A stretch of DNA of 64,000 bases from Methylophilaceae bacterium 11 (GTDB lineage Bacteria > Pseudomonadota > Gammaproteobacteria > Burkholderiales > Methylophilaceae): contig JCKJ01000001.1 in assembly GCA_000525025.1 (NCBI GenBank), positions 2,232,001-2,296,000 on the forward strand, in the 5' to 3' direction. Shown here piece by piece: positions 1-9,313 of this stretch (position 1 is the first letter of the stretch; every line of letters starts with the position of its first letter). Position numbers and translations under genes: made by a program. Below the pieces are notes generated by a model that had not been told where the DNA came from, made no database searches, and was given only the letters and a program-made list of their open reading frames with translations.

Positions 1-488
1 ATGGCATGCCAACCGTATCTTACAAAGGCGGCCCTACTGGTTTCGTAAAAGTGTTGGATGAAAGTACTTTGGTATTCCCCGGCTTTGATGGAAATGGCAT
101 GTTTTACTCGGTGGGCAATATAGAAGCGCAGCATAAAGTGGGTATGCTCTTCATTGATTTTGAAACCCCTCATAGAGTGCGCGTACAAGGCACTGCTGAG
201 TTGGTGAGAGAGCATGAGCTGCTGACTGAATACACTGAGGCAAAGTATTTGATCATGATCAAAGTCACTAAAATTTGGGTTAACTGCCCACGCTATATTC
301 ACAAATACAAAAAATTAGATCAATCCAAATATGTGCCAGAGCCTTGCAAGGTCACGCCCATTCCAACATGGAAGCGATTAGACATCGTTCAGGATGCTAT
401 TACGCCAGAAGAAAAAGCCATTGCTGAATCACAAGGGCTTGTAGATATCAACGAATACGAAGCTAAGGTAAAACGTGGGGAAGGATAA
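1..488 (+). CDS. PNPOx-like FMN-binding family protein, 5' end missing
   Basis: Pyridoxamine 5'-phosphate oxidase-like split-barrel protein, cut by the left edge; the frame is open to base 1, so the Met at base 6 is probably internal. The visible 160 residues have the family pattern: a conserved PTVSYKGG segment, then FPGFDGNGMFYSVGN, then a strand with VGMLFIDFETPHRVRVQG, the beta-barrel core that usually contacts the flavin phosphate. Family members of this shape are about 200 residues, so roughly 40 N-terminal residues lie outside. The C-terminal part (NCPRYIHKYKKLD, then a TWKRLDIVQDAI stretch) is typical of general-stress PNPOx-like proteins and not of PdxH. Substrate unknown. It converges on the cupin gene with a shared terminator between them. 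Confidence 0.75.
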   Translation, partial: GMPTVSYKGGPTGFVKVLDESTLVFPGFDGNGMFYSVGNIEAQHKVGMLFIDFETPHRVRVQGTAELVREHELLTEYTEAKYLIMIKVTKIWVNCPRYIHKYKKLDQSKYVPEPCKVTPIPTWKRLDIVQDAITPEEKAIAESQGLVDINEYEAKVKRGEG

Positions 489-607
489 TATTTGCCCGGT
501 ATAACAATACTTGCTCAACGTAACAATCAGAATGCCTGCTTAGGAGACTCTGTAGATCATCATATTGCAAGTATGGGTGCGGGCGTAGTTTCATTTGTCA
601 GCTTTCA

Positions 608-639
608 CAATAGGGATTGGAATTTCCATTTCCCTATTG
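608..639. terminator. Bidirectional hairpin terminator between convergent genes
   Basis: Inverted repeat with 8-9 bp arms (CAATAGGG / CCCTATTG). The loop itself holds a smaller TGGAA/TTCCA palindrome, so a long stem can form. It is followed on the plus strand by TTTAAATTAA. Its position between the ends of the PNPOx-like gene and the cupin gene fits a terminator serving both. Confidence 0.6.
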
Positions 640-672
640 TTTAAATTAACTTCACCAATGTCTATTAAAATA

Positions 673-1149
673 CTAATGACGAGGGTCATCTTTAGGATTG
701 GTGTAGGTGATTGCCCAAGGCCCGGTAGCAATAAGCTCAACAATGGTTTCTTCATCGGTTGTCCATACATAATGTGTATGACCTGTCGGCAACACAAAAC
801 TCGAACCCGCCTTGAGTATCTCACCTTTTTTCTTATCTAAGACATTACCCATACCATTCCCCAACTTACCACTCAATACTGTAACCACCTCTGTAAATGG
901 GTGCGTGTGTGGTGGAATAGGATAATTCTTTGGAAACTTAAGCCACGCAATGAATACCCCAGCTTTGGTAGGATCTCCAACAAGAATTGCGCTTTTGGCA
1001 CCCTTGGGTAAAATCGGTTCATCTTTCCATTGCACGGTCTCAGGCGTAAATGATTGCATGCTATCCGCATGCATTCGGCTAATTTTATCTTCCGCTAAGG
1101 CTGGCCCAGCCAACGCAAAAACGATTGCAATACTTAACATATATTTCAT
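673..1149 (-). CDS. Secreted cupin-domain protein
   Basis: Small periplasmic or secreted single-domain cupin. From the ATG at 1149 the protein is 158 residues and begins with a clear signal peptide (MKYMLSIAIVFALAGPALA, cleavage after ALA). This start is chosen over upstream codons because GGGGAA lies four bases before it. The first cupin motif is seen as PPHTHPFTEVVTVLSG and the second as LPTGHTHYVW, giving His and Glu ligands for a metal. Proteins of this kind (cupin with leader) are common in proteobacteria but have no assigned substrate. It stands alone: convergent with the upstream PNPOx-like gene and separated by about 215 bp from the autotransporter gene. Confidence 0.8.
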   Translation of the reverse strand: MKYMLSIAIVFALAGPALAEDKISRMHADSMQSFTPETVQWKDEPILPKGAKSAILVGDPTKAGVFIAWLKFPKNYPIPPHTHPFTEVVTVLSGKLGNGMGNVLDKKKGEILKAGSSFVLPTGHTHYVWTTDEETIVELIATGPWAITYTNPKDDPRH

Positions 1150-1366
1150 TTGATTCCCCATATAAATTGATGATGAAAAATTCAATTCAATCATTTGACT
1201 GAACGAGTATACAGAACTGTATACATACTGTGATATTGCTCGATTTTCAGATTGAGCAGATGCCAAATTTCATTAAATAATCCTAATGATTTTGGTGAAA
1301 ATGGTGGTCAGCACCAGCACTACTCACGAATGAAAAGCGCTGAAACGCTGACTGCGTCTCGGCGTA

Positions 1367-4300
1367 TTACTCTTGAATTACAAAGCCGTCTTCGCTCACG
1401 ATCAGCCAGCGACCGCCTTTTTCTATTAAATCAAGCGCCTTTAACAACGTTTGTTTTTGCCCCCCGTCTGTCAAGGTTTGCGTAAACACTGCAGTCGCTT
1501 GGTTTCCGTTGGGCGTAATGGTTAAGTACGAAGTTTTGATGGCAGCATTACCATCACGCGAGATTTCAAGTTTACGTTTTTTCTCCCATGCTTGACGTGT
1601 ACTACCATCAGGCGGCGTGAACTCACTGGCATAGCTATTAAAATACATTTCTATATTTTTATTGGCTAAAGCATTCACCCATTTGCTAACGGCTGATTCA
1701 ATTTGTACTTCATGTTCTGATTTAGGTGTACTTTGCGCCACGGAAGCATCGCTCACCGGCGCAATGGCTTGCTGTATTGCATTAATGTCTGCTTCTGTAG
1801 CATTGACCAATTGTGTTTGCTTAATCTTAGCCAACAGTGCTGCTTTGTTATGATTGGCGCGTTGGATGTAACTAGGCCCTTTGTCAAAGTCATACCGAAT
1901 ACGCATGGTCATATTGTGGCTGAAAAACTTATCGCGCATCTCCGCCTCATAGCTTGCCAATAAGCTTACTTGGTCGTTCTCATCATTACCTGTTAGTTGT
2001 ACGCTTGCGCCTGCCACAATACTTTCACGCGCAATGTCCACGCTTGGGTTATTAAATGTGCTGCCACCTGCTAAAAATCGTGCTGTTGTCGTTTGCCCGA
2101 TATCACCAAACTCATGCATCCAAAGCGCGTGTACACCAATATTTGCATTCCAGTCATCTTGTTGAAGATTCCATAATGCTTTTGCACCAATACCAGAGCG
2201 GAAAGAGTCTGTAGCCTTGCCATCCACAGCCAAGGCAATGGGGGTGCCTGGAGTGACTGTGTAAGAAGGATCACCAGCACGGCCAACGCCATTCACACCA
2301 GCAATCGTTTTGCCTTTCTCTTTGTAGCCAGATTCATCTAGATGGTTATAACGTAAAGTAGCTACGGGAATAAACTGTAGCTCATCCGTCAATTGGAATG
2401 GATAGCCTGCATCTAAATGGCTGCTAAACTGCCAAGCATCGTGCTCGCCAGTCGCGACGCGCCCTAGTGCAAGCCGTCGCGTATCAATCACGTGCCTACC
2501 GCCCCCAATGGCTGCATTCAAGTACCAGTCCTGCATATCCCATGCACCATAAATAGCGGCAAAGTAGCTATTGGTATTGATTGTATTATTGTCTGTGAGG
2601 CCACTGTTATCGATATTGCCGCCAGCAAAACTAAATAGCGCACCCAAGCGGAATGTTTGATCAGCACCAATATCACGATCTGCACCGACTACAAACCCTG
2701 TTGAATGGAGCCTGAAACCATCGACACCCTCACGCTTATCTTGTGTACCTTGATAGCCAAACCCTTGCATCCAAATGCCTGTACTGGCTTTGGGCTTATC
2801 CACAGCGCCCGCGTTGCTGTCCAGGCTGGCTACGCTCACCTTTTTATCACCAGCGAGGGCCTGTTCAACCAAGCGATTTTCCAGAATACCGAATGTGCGA
2901 TCCGTGTTACCCAGCACCATCCGAATAACGCCATCATGAATTTCCGGACGTAGACGCTCGGTTGCACGCTGTAACTCTTGGTTATCTAGACCTTGAATCT
3001 CTAATTGCAAACCTGCAATCACAGGGTCTGTGCTCGGCGCATTCATCAAAGCCATGACCGCATTGGTACCCGCTTTAGTCGGGTTAAGTATTTGGGGAAT
3101 GGCATTGTTGGCGGTCAGCACGATATCCCCTGTGCTATCGCTACTGGTGAATTGCACAATGCCACTATTGATAATATTTGGCTGGCCACTTGAGTTGGTG
3201 GCAACCGTAAACGTATCGCCAGAGCGAATGTATATATCTCTAAACGTGGGAATCAGCGTGCTGTTATTGCTAAACGTACCAGTGCCTCCTTGTACATCTA
3301 CCTTGCCGTTACCCGTAGGTAAAATACGGAAAGCTAAACTGGATGTATCGGTAAAAGTAGCATCACCATTCACCACTAGTGTTGCATCGCGCACCGTAAT
3401 TCGGCCATTATTGATAAGGTTTGCATTTATCACGCCAATCGCATCTGGTGCTGCTGGAAATGGGGAGTTTGACGGCGTGTAATCATAATTGCCAAAATAT
3501 CCGTAAAAATTATACCCTTGGCCAATCGTAACTGTATTGGCGGTAATTGCGCCAAATTCACTAAAGAAAACATTTGAGTTCAGGTTGACATTACCGCCAG
3601 CTACATTGAGTGTTCTGATATCGAAAAAAGTATTGGATGATATATTCACGGTACTGACTTGCAATGTCGCATCTGCTGTACAGCCCCCTTGAAGCGCGGG
3701 TGGGAAACAACGTAAATTAACGGTGTTGTCTCCCAAGCCATTGGTAAAAATATTGGTACTAAAATTACTAGGCGTGAGTGTGTAATAAGGGCCGCCATTA
3801 AACGCAGGCACCAACGAGCTCAAATTAAAATTAAACGTATTCAATGACCCTACAACATCATCAACACGTATTTCATTGCCACCGCCTTCATTAAATGTGC
3901 CGTTGTTAGTCAGGGTAAATGTTTTAGCACCAGATACCGTGCCAACAGTGGTCGCCACGCCGCCCACCACATCAATAATTTCAGCATCACGCTGGTCTAT
4001 ATAAATGTTACCCGTCATATAGCCGCCCGCCTCATTATTAATGACGTGCTCACCGTTACCGAGGTAAATATTGCCGTTAATAAAAGCTAAATAACCGTTA
4101 TTAATCACGCTATTTCTAACACCAACTTCATTAGCCGCATGGGCCAGTACTAAAGAAGGGTTGTTTTTCTGCGCGGCCAGTAATAAAGGGTTACGGTCGA
4201 CCAGTACAATATCGCCCTGTATACCACTGGCATCTTGATTGGGATTGATATTATTCAACGTCGTTAAGCCAGCGCCATAGTTAGCGATTGCCCAATGCCC

Positions 4301-5047
4301 CTCCCCCAAGGTATCCCCAAGGGTAAATGAATAAGAGGTATTGGCAATTAAAGATTTATTGGTAATGTTAATCTGCGCAGCATTGCCATAGAGCGCAGCA
4401 GAGTAATCACCTGTGGCCTGCACGCTAGGAAAGTAAGCTGAAAATATCGCAAAATTAGGGCGAGGGCCAATTTGGTTAATAAAGTTAAATGTGGCGGCAT
4501 CTGCGTTGGCACGGATTGCACTGGCCACACCCACACTGGCGCCATTATTGAGCAACTGCCCGTTGCTATCAGCGCTGAATGCGCCTGAGTCTATCGTAAG
4601 CCCAGGCTCTATCACTGCAGGAATAATCACTGCCGGCGTAATCAGATTACCATCTTGGTCATAGACATCTTCACTTACAACGATCTCTTCACTGATGACC
4701 AAATCACCTCTATTCACAATAATATTGCCACTATTTTCGACTGTGGCTGCATTATTACCATTGGTTTGTATGGTGCTCACCGTGTCTTGTGTGATGGCAC
4801 TGTGGTCATTAATGATCTTAATATTAGGTTGATTATTCAGGCTCGCCGCACCACTGGTGCTATCAAGTGTGACGCTGCCAGTGATAGGTGTACTGTTACT
4901 CGTATTACCAGTACAGGTAAAACTGCCACCGCCGTTATCCACGCAGTCAGCATGCGCATGCGCTGAAAAAACCATGAATCCAATACTGAAAATAGCACTG
5001 ATTGCTGCAGCCATGGGTTTGCGTTCAAATAGAGTAAACATGTGCAT
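1367..5047 (-). CDS. Autotransporter with an extra C-terminal NTF2/Cds6-like domain
   Basis: Predicted surface protein of 1226 residues. A signal peptide ends near AHAHA (about residue 33). It is followed by a long Asn/Gly/Thr-rich beta-helix-like passenger (repeats such as GNIYLGNGEHVINN and TGNIYID), a classical autotransporter barrel (about 745-1054, starting STGIWMQGFGYQG and ending MTMRIRYDF), then about 172 further residues. Normally the barrel is the C-terminus. Here a linker leads to an NTF2-like domain (about 1112-1226; pattern W..AL...YA.EF.P..GS..AWE...K...GRWLIV.E) homologous to the tail of the preceding TonB receptor. The start codon overlaps that gene's stop (TAATG), so translation is probably coupled. 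Regulation is presumably by the upstream FecI/FecR pair. Passenger function is unknown; the tail should be periplasmic if the barrel inserts normally. Confidence 0.85.
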   Translation of the reverse strand: MHMFTLFERKPMAAAISAIFSIGFMVFSAHAHADCVDNGGGSFTCTGNTSNSTPITGSVTLDSTSGAASLNNQPNIKIINDHSAITQDTVSTIQTNGNNAATVENSGNIIVNRGDLVISEEIVVSEDVYDQDGNLITPAVIIPAVIEPGLTIDSGAFSADSNGQLLNNGASVGVASAIRANADAATFNFINQIGPRPNFAIFSAYFPSVQATGDYSAALYGNAAQINITNKSLIANTSYSFTLGDTLGEGHWAIANYGAGLTTLNNINPNQDASGIQGDIVLVDRNPLLLAAQKNNPSLVLAHAANEVGVRNSVINNGYLAFINGNIYLGNGEHVINNEAGGYMTGNIYIDQRDAEIIDVVGGVATTVGTVSGAKTFTLTNNGTFNEGGGNEIRVDDVVGSLNTFNFNLSSLVPAFNGGPYYTLTPSNFSTNIFTNGLGDNTVNLRCFPPALQGGCTADATLQVSTVNISSNTFFDIRTLNVAGGNVNLNSNVFFSEFGAITANTVTIGQGYNFYGYFGNYDYTPSNSPFPAAPDAIGVINANLINNGRITVRDATLVVNGDATFTDTSSLAFRILPTGNGKVDVQGGTGTFSNNSTLIPTFRDIYIRSGDTFTVATNSSGQPNIINSGIVQFTSSDSTGDIVLTANNAIPQILNPTKAGTNAVMALMNAPSTDPVIAGLQLEIQGLDNQELQRATERLRPEIHDGVIRMVLGNTDRTFGILENRLVEQALAGDKKVSVASLDSNAGAVDKPKASTGIWMQGFGYQGTQDKREGVDGFRLHSTGFVVGADRDIGADQTFRLGALFSFAGGNIDNSGLTDNNTINTNSYFAAIYGAWDMQDWYLNAAIGGGRHVIDTRRLALGRVATGEHDAWQFSSHLDAGYPFQLTDELQFIPVATLRYNHLDESGYKEKGKTIAGVNGVGRAGDPSYTVTPGTPIALAVDGKATDSFRSGIGAKALWNLQQDDWNANIGVHALWMHEFGDIGQTTTARFLAGGSTFNNPSVDIARESIVAGASVQLTGNDENDQVSLLASYEAEMRDKFFSHNMTMRIRYDFDKGPSYIQRANHNKAALLAKIKQTQLVNATEADINAIQQAIAPVSDASVAQSTPKSEHEVQIESAVSKWVNALANKNIEMYFNSYASEFTPPDGSTRQAWEKKRKLEISRDGNAAIKTSYLTITPNGNQATAVFTQTLTDGGQKQTLLKALDLIEKGGRWLIVSEDGFVIQE

Positions 5048-8000
5048 TATTTGTTCTCCGCAGTCAGGCTAACCTGAATATTTTTAACTTTTACTGCACT
5101 ATTTTTCTGTGTTTTTAACTGCTGCTCACTACTTATCAACTTAGCTTCACGCGCTTTAGCGGCATACTCACCCACAATCGTCCAACGCCCATTCTGTTGC
5201 TCAAGGTATAGTATTTTCTTAGTGGCTTGCTCTCCCTGCGCAGAAGTGACCACTTGCTTAAACACAGCCGCCATGCGCTTACCTTGTGGTGTCACCAGCA
5301 AGTCTTTGATGGTGATTGCCAAATTAGGCTCAGTGAACATGTCTATTTTTTGCTGCTCTTCCCAAGCGGCATGACTCATACCTTCTGGCGCAAATGTCGG
5401 CGCATAATGTTGCAGCACTTTTTCTGTATTGCCTGCCATCAGCGCAGCTTTCCACGATTCAATTGTGGCAGTGACCTCATCTTTAGCAATACGTGTAGAT
5501 TGCTCAGCATTTAACTTGAGTACCGGGAGTGTGGATAGTGTTGCCATGGTTTTTTGAAGCGCCAACTCCTGCGCAGAGGGTGGTGGCGCTTCAGGTGGCA
5601 ATGTGTCTGGCTCCGTGCCAAAATTAACGCGGGGTAACGCTTTTTTAGATGCATCAAAATCATATGCAAGTGTCGCCCATACGCCACGCGGTGCGCCTGC
5701 TGACATAAATTGTGTGGATGTCCACTCACTCGAATTATAGTTAAAGCCGCCTGGGCCAATTGCCCCATAGGTGGATGGTGAAAATGGCGTTAACCCTAAT
5801 CGACCAGCCGAGAAATATTGCTTATCTAATAAGTTATTGATAATGAGTCCGGCTTTCCAGCTTTTATTAATCTCATAACTGGCTCTGAAATTGAGCACCG
5901 CATAGCCGTCAGACTTACCATTCCGCTTAAAGTCAGGTGTAGGGATAGTGATTTGTGCTGCCTGCCCTGTCGCATCTAATCCTGTCGTCACAATGCCTCG
6001 GCCAGGTCCTGCCGTATGCTCATTGTTTTCATTGCCACGCACAAACGCATCGCTGTGGCCAACCATGGTCAACCCCAATTTCAATGCGGGTGTCACCTTA
6101 TATCCCCAGCTAACATTTACGTTATGCAATGGCACCCCTGGCATGCGGTCACCCGGCTTTACTCTAATCTGCCCATACAATGGATTTGTGGTCTCGTTAC
6201 TTAAAAAAGAGCTATTATTGAGGCTTAACATCCTAAAGTCAGATTGAAATGTGGCTTCCGTCAGCGAGTAGTTGACTCTAAAATCGGACCGTCCATACTC
6301 GCCGGATAATCCAAACTCAATGCCACGACGGCGCGTTGCACCGACATTTTGGAAGAAGCTTAAAGTAGGGGTTGGCGATACTAAATACAAATCATCTTTT
6401 AAATTGGTTTGATACGCACTGACATTCCACTCTAATAAATCTCTAAATTTACCGCGTGCGCCAAACTCTGTCGTTTGTGCCACCACTTGTGGCAGATACG
6501 GGTCACCCGATAGAGAGCTTGGTAAATTACAGCCGCGTCCATCTAATAGGCTACGTGGCTTAGAACCAATCACTCGCACACCTGGGTCGTTTGGATAGCG
6601 TCTTCGCAATTCTTCTATGTCCACAAAGTTGCCAAACTCATCCCTACCGTAAGGCACAATAGTTCCGTCATATGCACAACCTAGTTCAATGACTGAGGGC
6701 ACCCGCGTACCTTGATTCCAACTTGCATAAAGATTTAAGCGTGGTGTGGCTTGCCAAGTGACCCCTACCGCAGGGTTGAGTGAATGATAATTAAATTTTT
6801 CTGTGATTTTTTTATCGAGACTATTCAACGTGCTGTTTGTACGCGCTAGCCTGTCTTCTAACGGGACAGGCGCAGACAAATTAATAGGGCAATTGCTGAG
6901 GTCTGTGCCTGGGCAAATCGTCACAAAATCATATTGGTTAAGCAGTTTTGCAATATCCGATCCCACACCATTGACTTTCTGTGGGGCCAGTCTATTTTGT
7001 ACATCGGTGTAGTTATAGCGGCCAGAGAAAGCAATATTGAGCGTTTCGGTAGGCGTCCAAGTCTCACTAAAATAGACACTTTGCGTTTTTAACTCACCAT
7101 CAAAGTCGTTAATGGTGACATCATGATCCGCCGCATAAAACTCTTTACCCAACTGACTGGGGTCGTTAAATACATTGCGCTGATCATCCACTTGTCCATA
7201 TCGCTGTTTACCCAAATAAGTAGCAGAAGAAGCATCCACAGACGCCCCTACCATAAATTTATGATAGTCAGTATTCCAGTTAAGCTGGACTGCGCCCCCT
7301 TGTGTTGCCTGCTCAATATTAGAGTTAGTGATGATTGCAGTAGGTGTTCCCGCTACCACGCCTGTACCAGTGCCATTCACAGCACCGTTGGTATTCGTTA
7401 AAGCACCATCTCTACGCCGTCCTGCCGACGTGCCATCTGGTAAAGTATCGCCGAGTATTGCTACGCCATTGTCTTGTTCAATACGGTCTAGTGGGTCTGT
7501 ACAGTCAGCCTGATTGACAGGTGGTTTAAATAGCAAATAGGTTTGGGTGCCGTTGTTATCAAAACTAAAAAAGTCAGAGGCACTTAGACCCACATCTGCA
7601 TTACTTTCCAAAACACTACTGCCATTTGGCGCGCTAAAAGCATTTATAAATCGTGTTAAATCTGCAGTGGGAATGTTTGCATTAAGTGGGCCAGCTAATG
7701 CATAGTTAGGGACAGAACCGCCAGTTGCATTGAAGTCTGCGTAAAAAGGGCTGGGGTTATTTGCATCCAAAGTATCAAGATAATAATCAGGCAAGCCATC
7801 TGCATTGGCATCGGTAAATGCACAGGTATAAGTTTTGCCGGGCGTGGGTTCACGTGTTGCGCGAAAAGCCTCTCTAAACGTATCAATATCAATAATATCG
7901 CCAGTGGTAGACACGCGATTACTACCGCGCTTATACACCATGCCGGTAATGCTAAACGTATCGCTGACATCAAACACGCCCGATAGTTGAAACTGCAATA

Positions 8001-9195
8001 ACTTATTGCGCGTGACATCTGGCGAGGTAAACACTGCTGTTGAGTTTTGCTCATACAATTCAATCGGCACAGTACCGTTACCCACTAGTTTATTGACTGC
8101 GGCTAAAGAAGAGAATGCCAATGAAGCGTGCTCGCCTTGCCACTCTAACTTACCAAATGCTTGATTGACTTTACTTGGCGAGTTATCACGCCAGCCATCT
8201 TCTAAAAAAAAATTACCCGCGCCAAACGCTGCAAAGTCACCATTATTCACACCGCCGGATACTTGAAATTGCTTACGTCCAAAAGAGCCTGCCAACACTT
8301 CTGCGCTTACTCCTTCGGTGGTAAAGCCACTTTTGGTTTTTACCGCCAAGGCGCCACCCAAGGTATTTAAACCAAATAGCGGGTTAGATCCCGGGTAAAC
8401 ATCCATGCCCTCCAGTGCATTGGTTGGAATCATGTCCCAGTTCACCACATCCCCAAAAGGCTCATTCACGCGAATACCATCAAAAAACACACTGAGGCCT
8501 TGAGGTGTACCGAGCTGCGGTGAAGCCGTAAAGCCACGGTAAGTCACATCCATTTGAAATGGATTCCCTTGATAGTCATTCACGTTGACCGATTGCAGCT
8601 TACTGTTCATTAAGTCGGTAAGGCTTAGCGCGTGCGCCTCTTTAATTTCTTTGGCGGTTACACTCTGCACATTGCCGGGGATTTGCTCTTTAGTTAAGGC
8701 AAGCCCAGGCATGGGGCCTATGGCTTTATATCGCTTAGCGCGGACGTTAATGGTGTCTAACTCAACGGTTTTGTCTTCAGTGACAGATACATTCGCTTTT
8801 GGGGGCAAGCGTTTGAGTAAATATCCGCCCTTATTATCAGGCGTAGCCTCCAGCCCGGTGTCTTTCAATATCTCATTAAACCCTTCTTGCAGGCTGTAGC
8901 TACCTTTTAATCCATGTGTTGTTTTGCCTTGCGTGAGTTGCGGGTCAAATACAAGCGTTACTCCAGATTCTGCGGCATAACCACTCAGTGCCGTACCAAG
9001 ATTACCTGCAGGAATACGGATATTCGTTTTGGGCAAAGTGGTATTCAATGCTTTATCTTCAGCATGGGCTTCTGGCAAAAACCATAGTACAAGCATCATG
9101 ATTAGTAGGAGTAAAACAATGATGCCAATTGCCTTATAGGCATGCGCGACAAGTCTATTGCTGTCTATTTTTTGTGTGAAGTGCTGCCACTGCAT
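5047..9195 (-). CDS. STN-domain TonB-dependent receptor with C-terminal NTF2/Cds6-like domain
   Basis: Outer-membrane active-transport receptor of 1382 residues, unusually long. Order: N-terminal hydrophobic leader (about 22-40) ending AHA; STN/secretin-TonB signalling domain (about 59-130, IRIPAGNLGTALSGYA...); plug (about 165-290, with LTDLMNSKLQSV and GTPQGLSVFFDGIRVNEP); 22-strand barrel closing near 1180 (GVWATLAYDFD); Pro-rich linker; NTF2-like Cds6-type domain (about 1235-1345, IESWKAALMAGN...AWEEQQK...NGRWTIVGE). The STN domain fits transducer receptors that speak to a FecR-type anti-sigma protein, and fecR/fecI-like genes lie directly upstream. GAGGG lies five bases before the ATG. 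The substrate cannot be read from sequence; iron-siderophore is usual for FecIR systems but the barrel is of an unassigned type. The C-terminal domain is anomalous. Confidence 0.88.
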   Translation of the reverse strand: MQWQHFTQKIDSNRLVAHAYKAIGIIVLLLLIMMLVLWFLPEAHAEDKALNTTLPKTNIRIPAGNLGTALSGYAAESGVTLVFDPQLTQGKTTHGLKGSYSLQEGFNEILKDTGLEATPDNKGGYLLKRLPPKANVSVTEDKTVELDTINVRAKRYKAIGPMPGLALTKEQIPGNVQSVTAKEIKEAHALSLTDLMNSKLQSVNVNDYQGNPFQMDVTYRGFTASPQLGTPQGLSVFFDGIRVNEPFGDVVNWDMIPTNALEGMDVYPGSNPLFGLNTLGGALAVKTKSGFTTEGVSAEVLAGSFGRKQFQVSGGVNNGDFAAFGAGNFFLEDGWRDNSPSKVNQAFGKLEWQGEHASLAFSSLAAVNKLVGNGTVPIELYEQNSTAVFTSPDVTRNKLLQFQLSGVFDVSDTFSITGMVYKRGSNRVSTTGDIIDIDTFREAFRATREPTPGKTYTCAFTDANADGLPDYYLDTLDANNPSPFYADFNATGGSVPNYALAGPLNANIPTADLTRFINAFSAPNGSSVLESNADVGLSASDFFSFDNNGTQTYLLFKPPVNQADCTDPLDRIEQDNGVAILGDTLPDGTSAGRRRDGALTNTNGAVNGTGTGVVAGTPTAIITNSNIEQATQGGAVQLNWNTDYHKFMVGASVDASSATYLGKQRYGQVDDQRNVFNDPSQLGKEFYAADHDVTINDFDGELKTQSVYFSETWTPTETLNIAFSGRYNYTDVQNRLAPQKVNGVGSDIAKLLNQYDFVTICPGTDLSNCPINLSAPVPLEDRLARTNSTLNSLDKKITEKFNYHSLNPAVGVTWQATPRLNLYASWNQGTRVPSVIELGCAYDGTIVPYGRDEFGNFVDIEELRRRYPNDPGVRVIGSKPRSLLDGRGCNLPSSLSGDPYLPQVVAQTTEFGARGKFRDLLEWNVSAYQTNLKDDLYLVSPTPTLSFFQNVGATRRRGIEFGLSGEYGRSDFRVNYSLTEATFQSDFRMLSLNNSSFLSNETTNPLYGQIRVKPGDRMPGVPLHNVNVSWGYKVTPALKLGLTMVGHSDAFVRGNENNEHTAGPGRGIVTTGLDATGQAAQITIPTPDFKRNGKSDGYAVLNFRASYEINKSWKAGLIINNLLDKQYFSAGRLGLTPFSPSTYGAIGPGGFNYNSSEWTSTQFMSAGAPRGVWATLAYDFDASKKALPRVNFGTEPDTLPPEAPPPSAQELALQKTMATLSTLPVLKLNAEQSTRIAKDEVTATIESWKAALMAGNTEKVLQHYAPTFAPEGMSHAAWEEQQKIDMFTEPNLAITIKDLLVTPQGKRMAAVFKQVVTSAQGEQATKKILYLEQQNGRWTIVGEYAAKAREAKLISSEQQLKTQKNSAVKVKNIQVSLTAENK

Positions 9196-9313
9196 GAGAA
9201 CCCTCTAGCCATAACTGAAGTGATATTGCTGTTATGCCAATCGAGAATTAAAAAGTGCTAATGTTTTTTTAATTTTTTTAGCAAATATGGAAAATACGTT
9301 TAAAAAACCAGGA

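Noticed and set aside
2743-3482. Plus-strand open frames inside the autotransporter gene (up to 150 codons)
   Set aside because: They lie opposite a strongly supported minus-strand gene, have no ribosome site and no recognisable domain.
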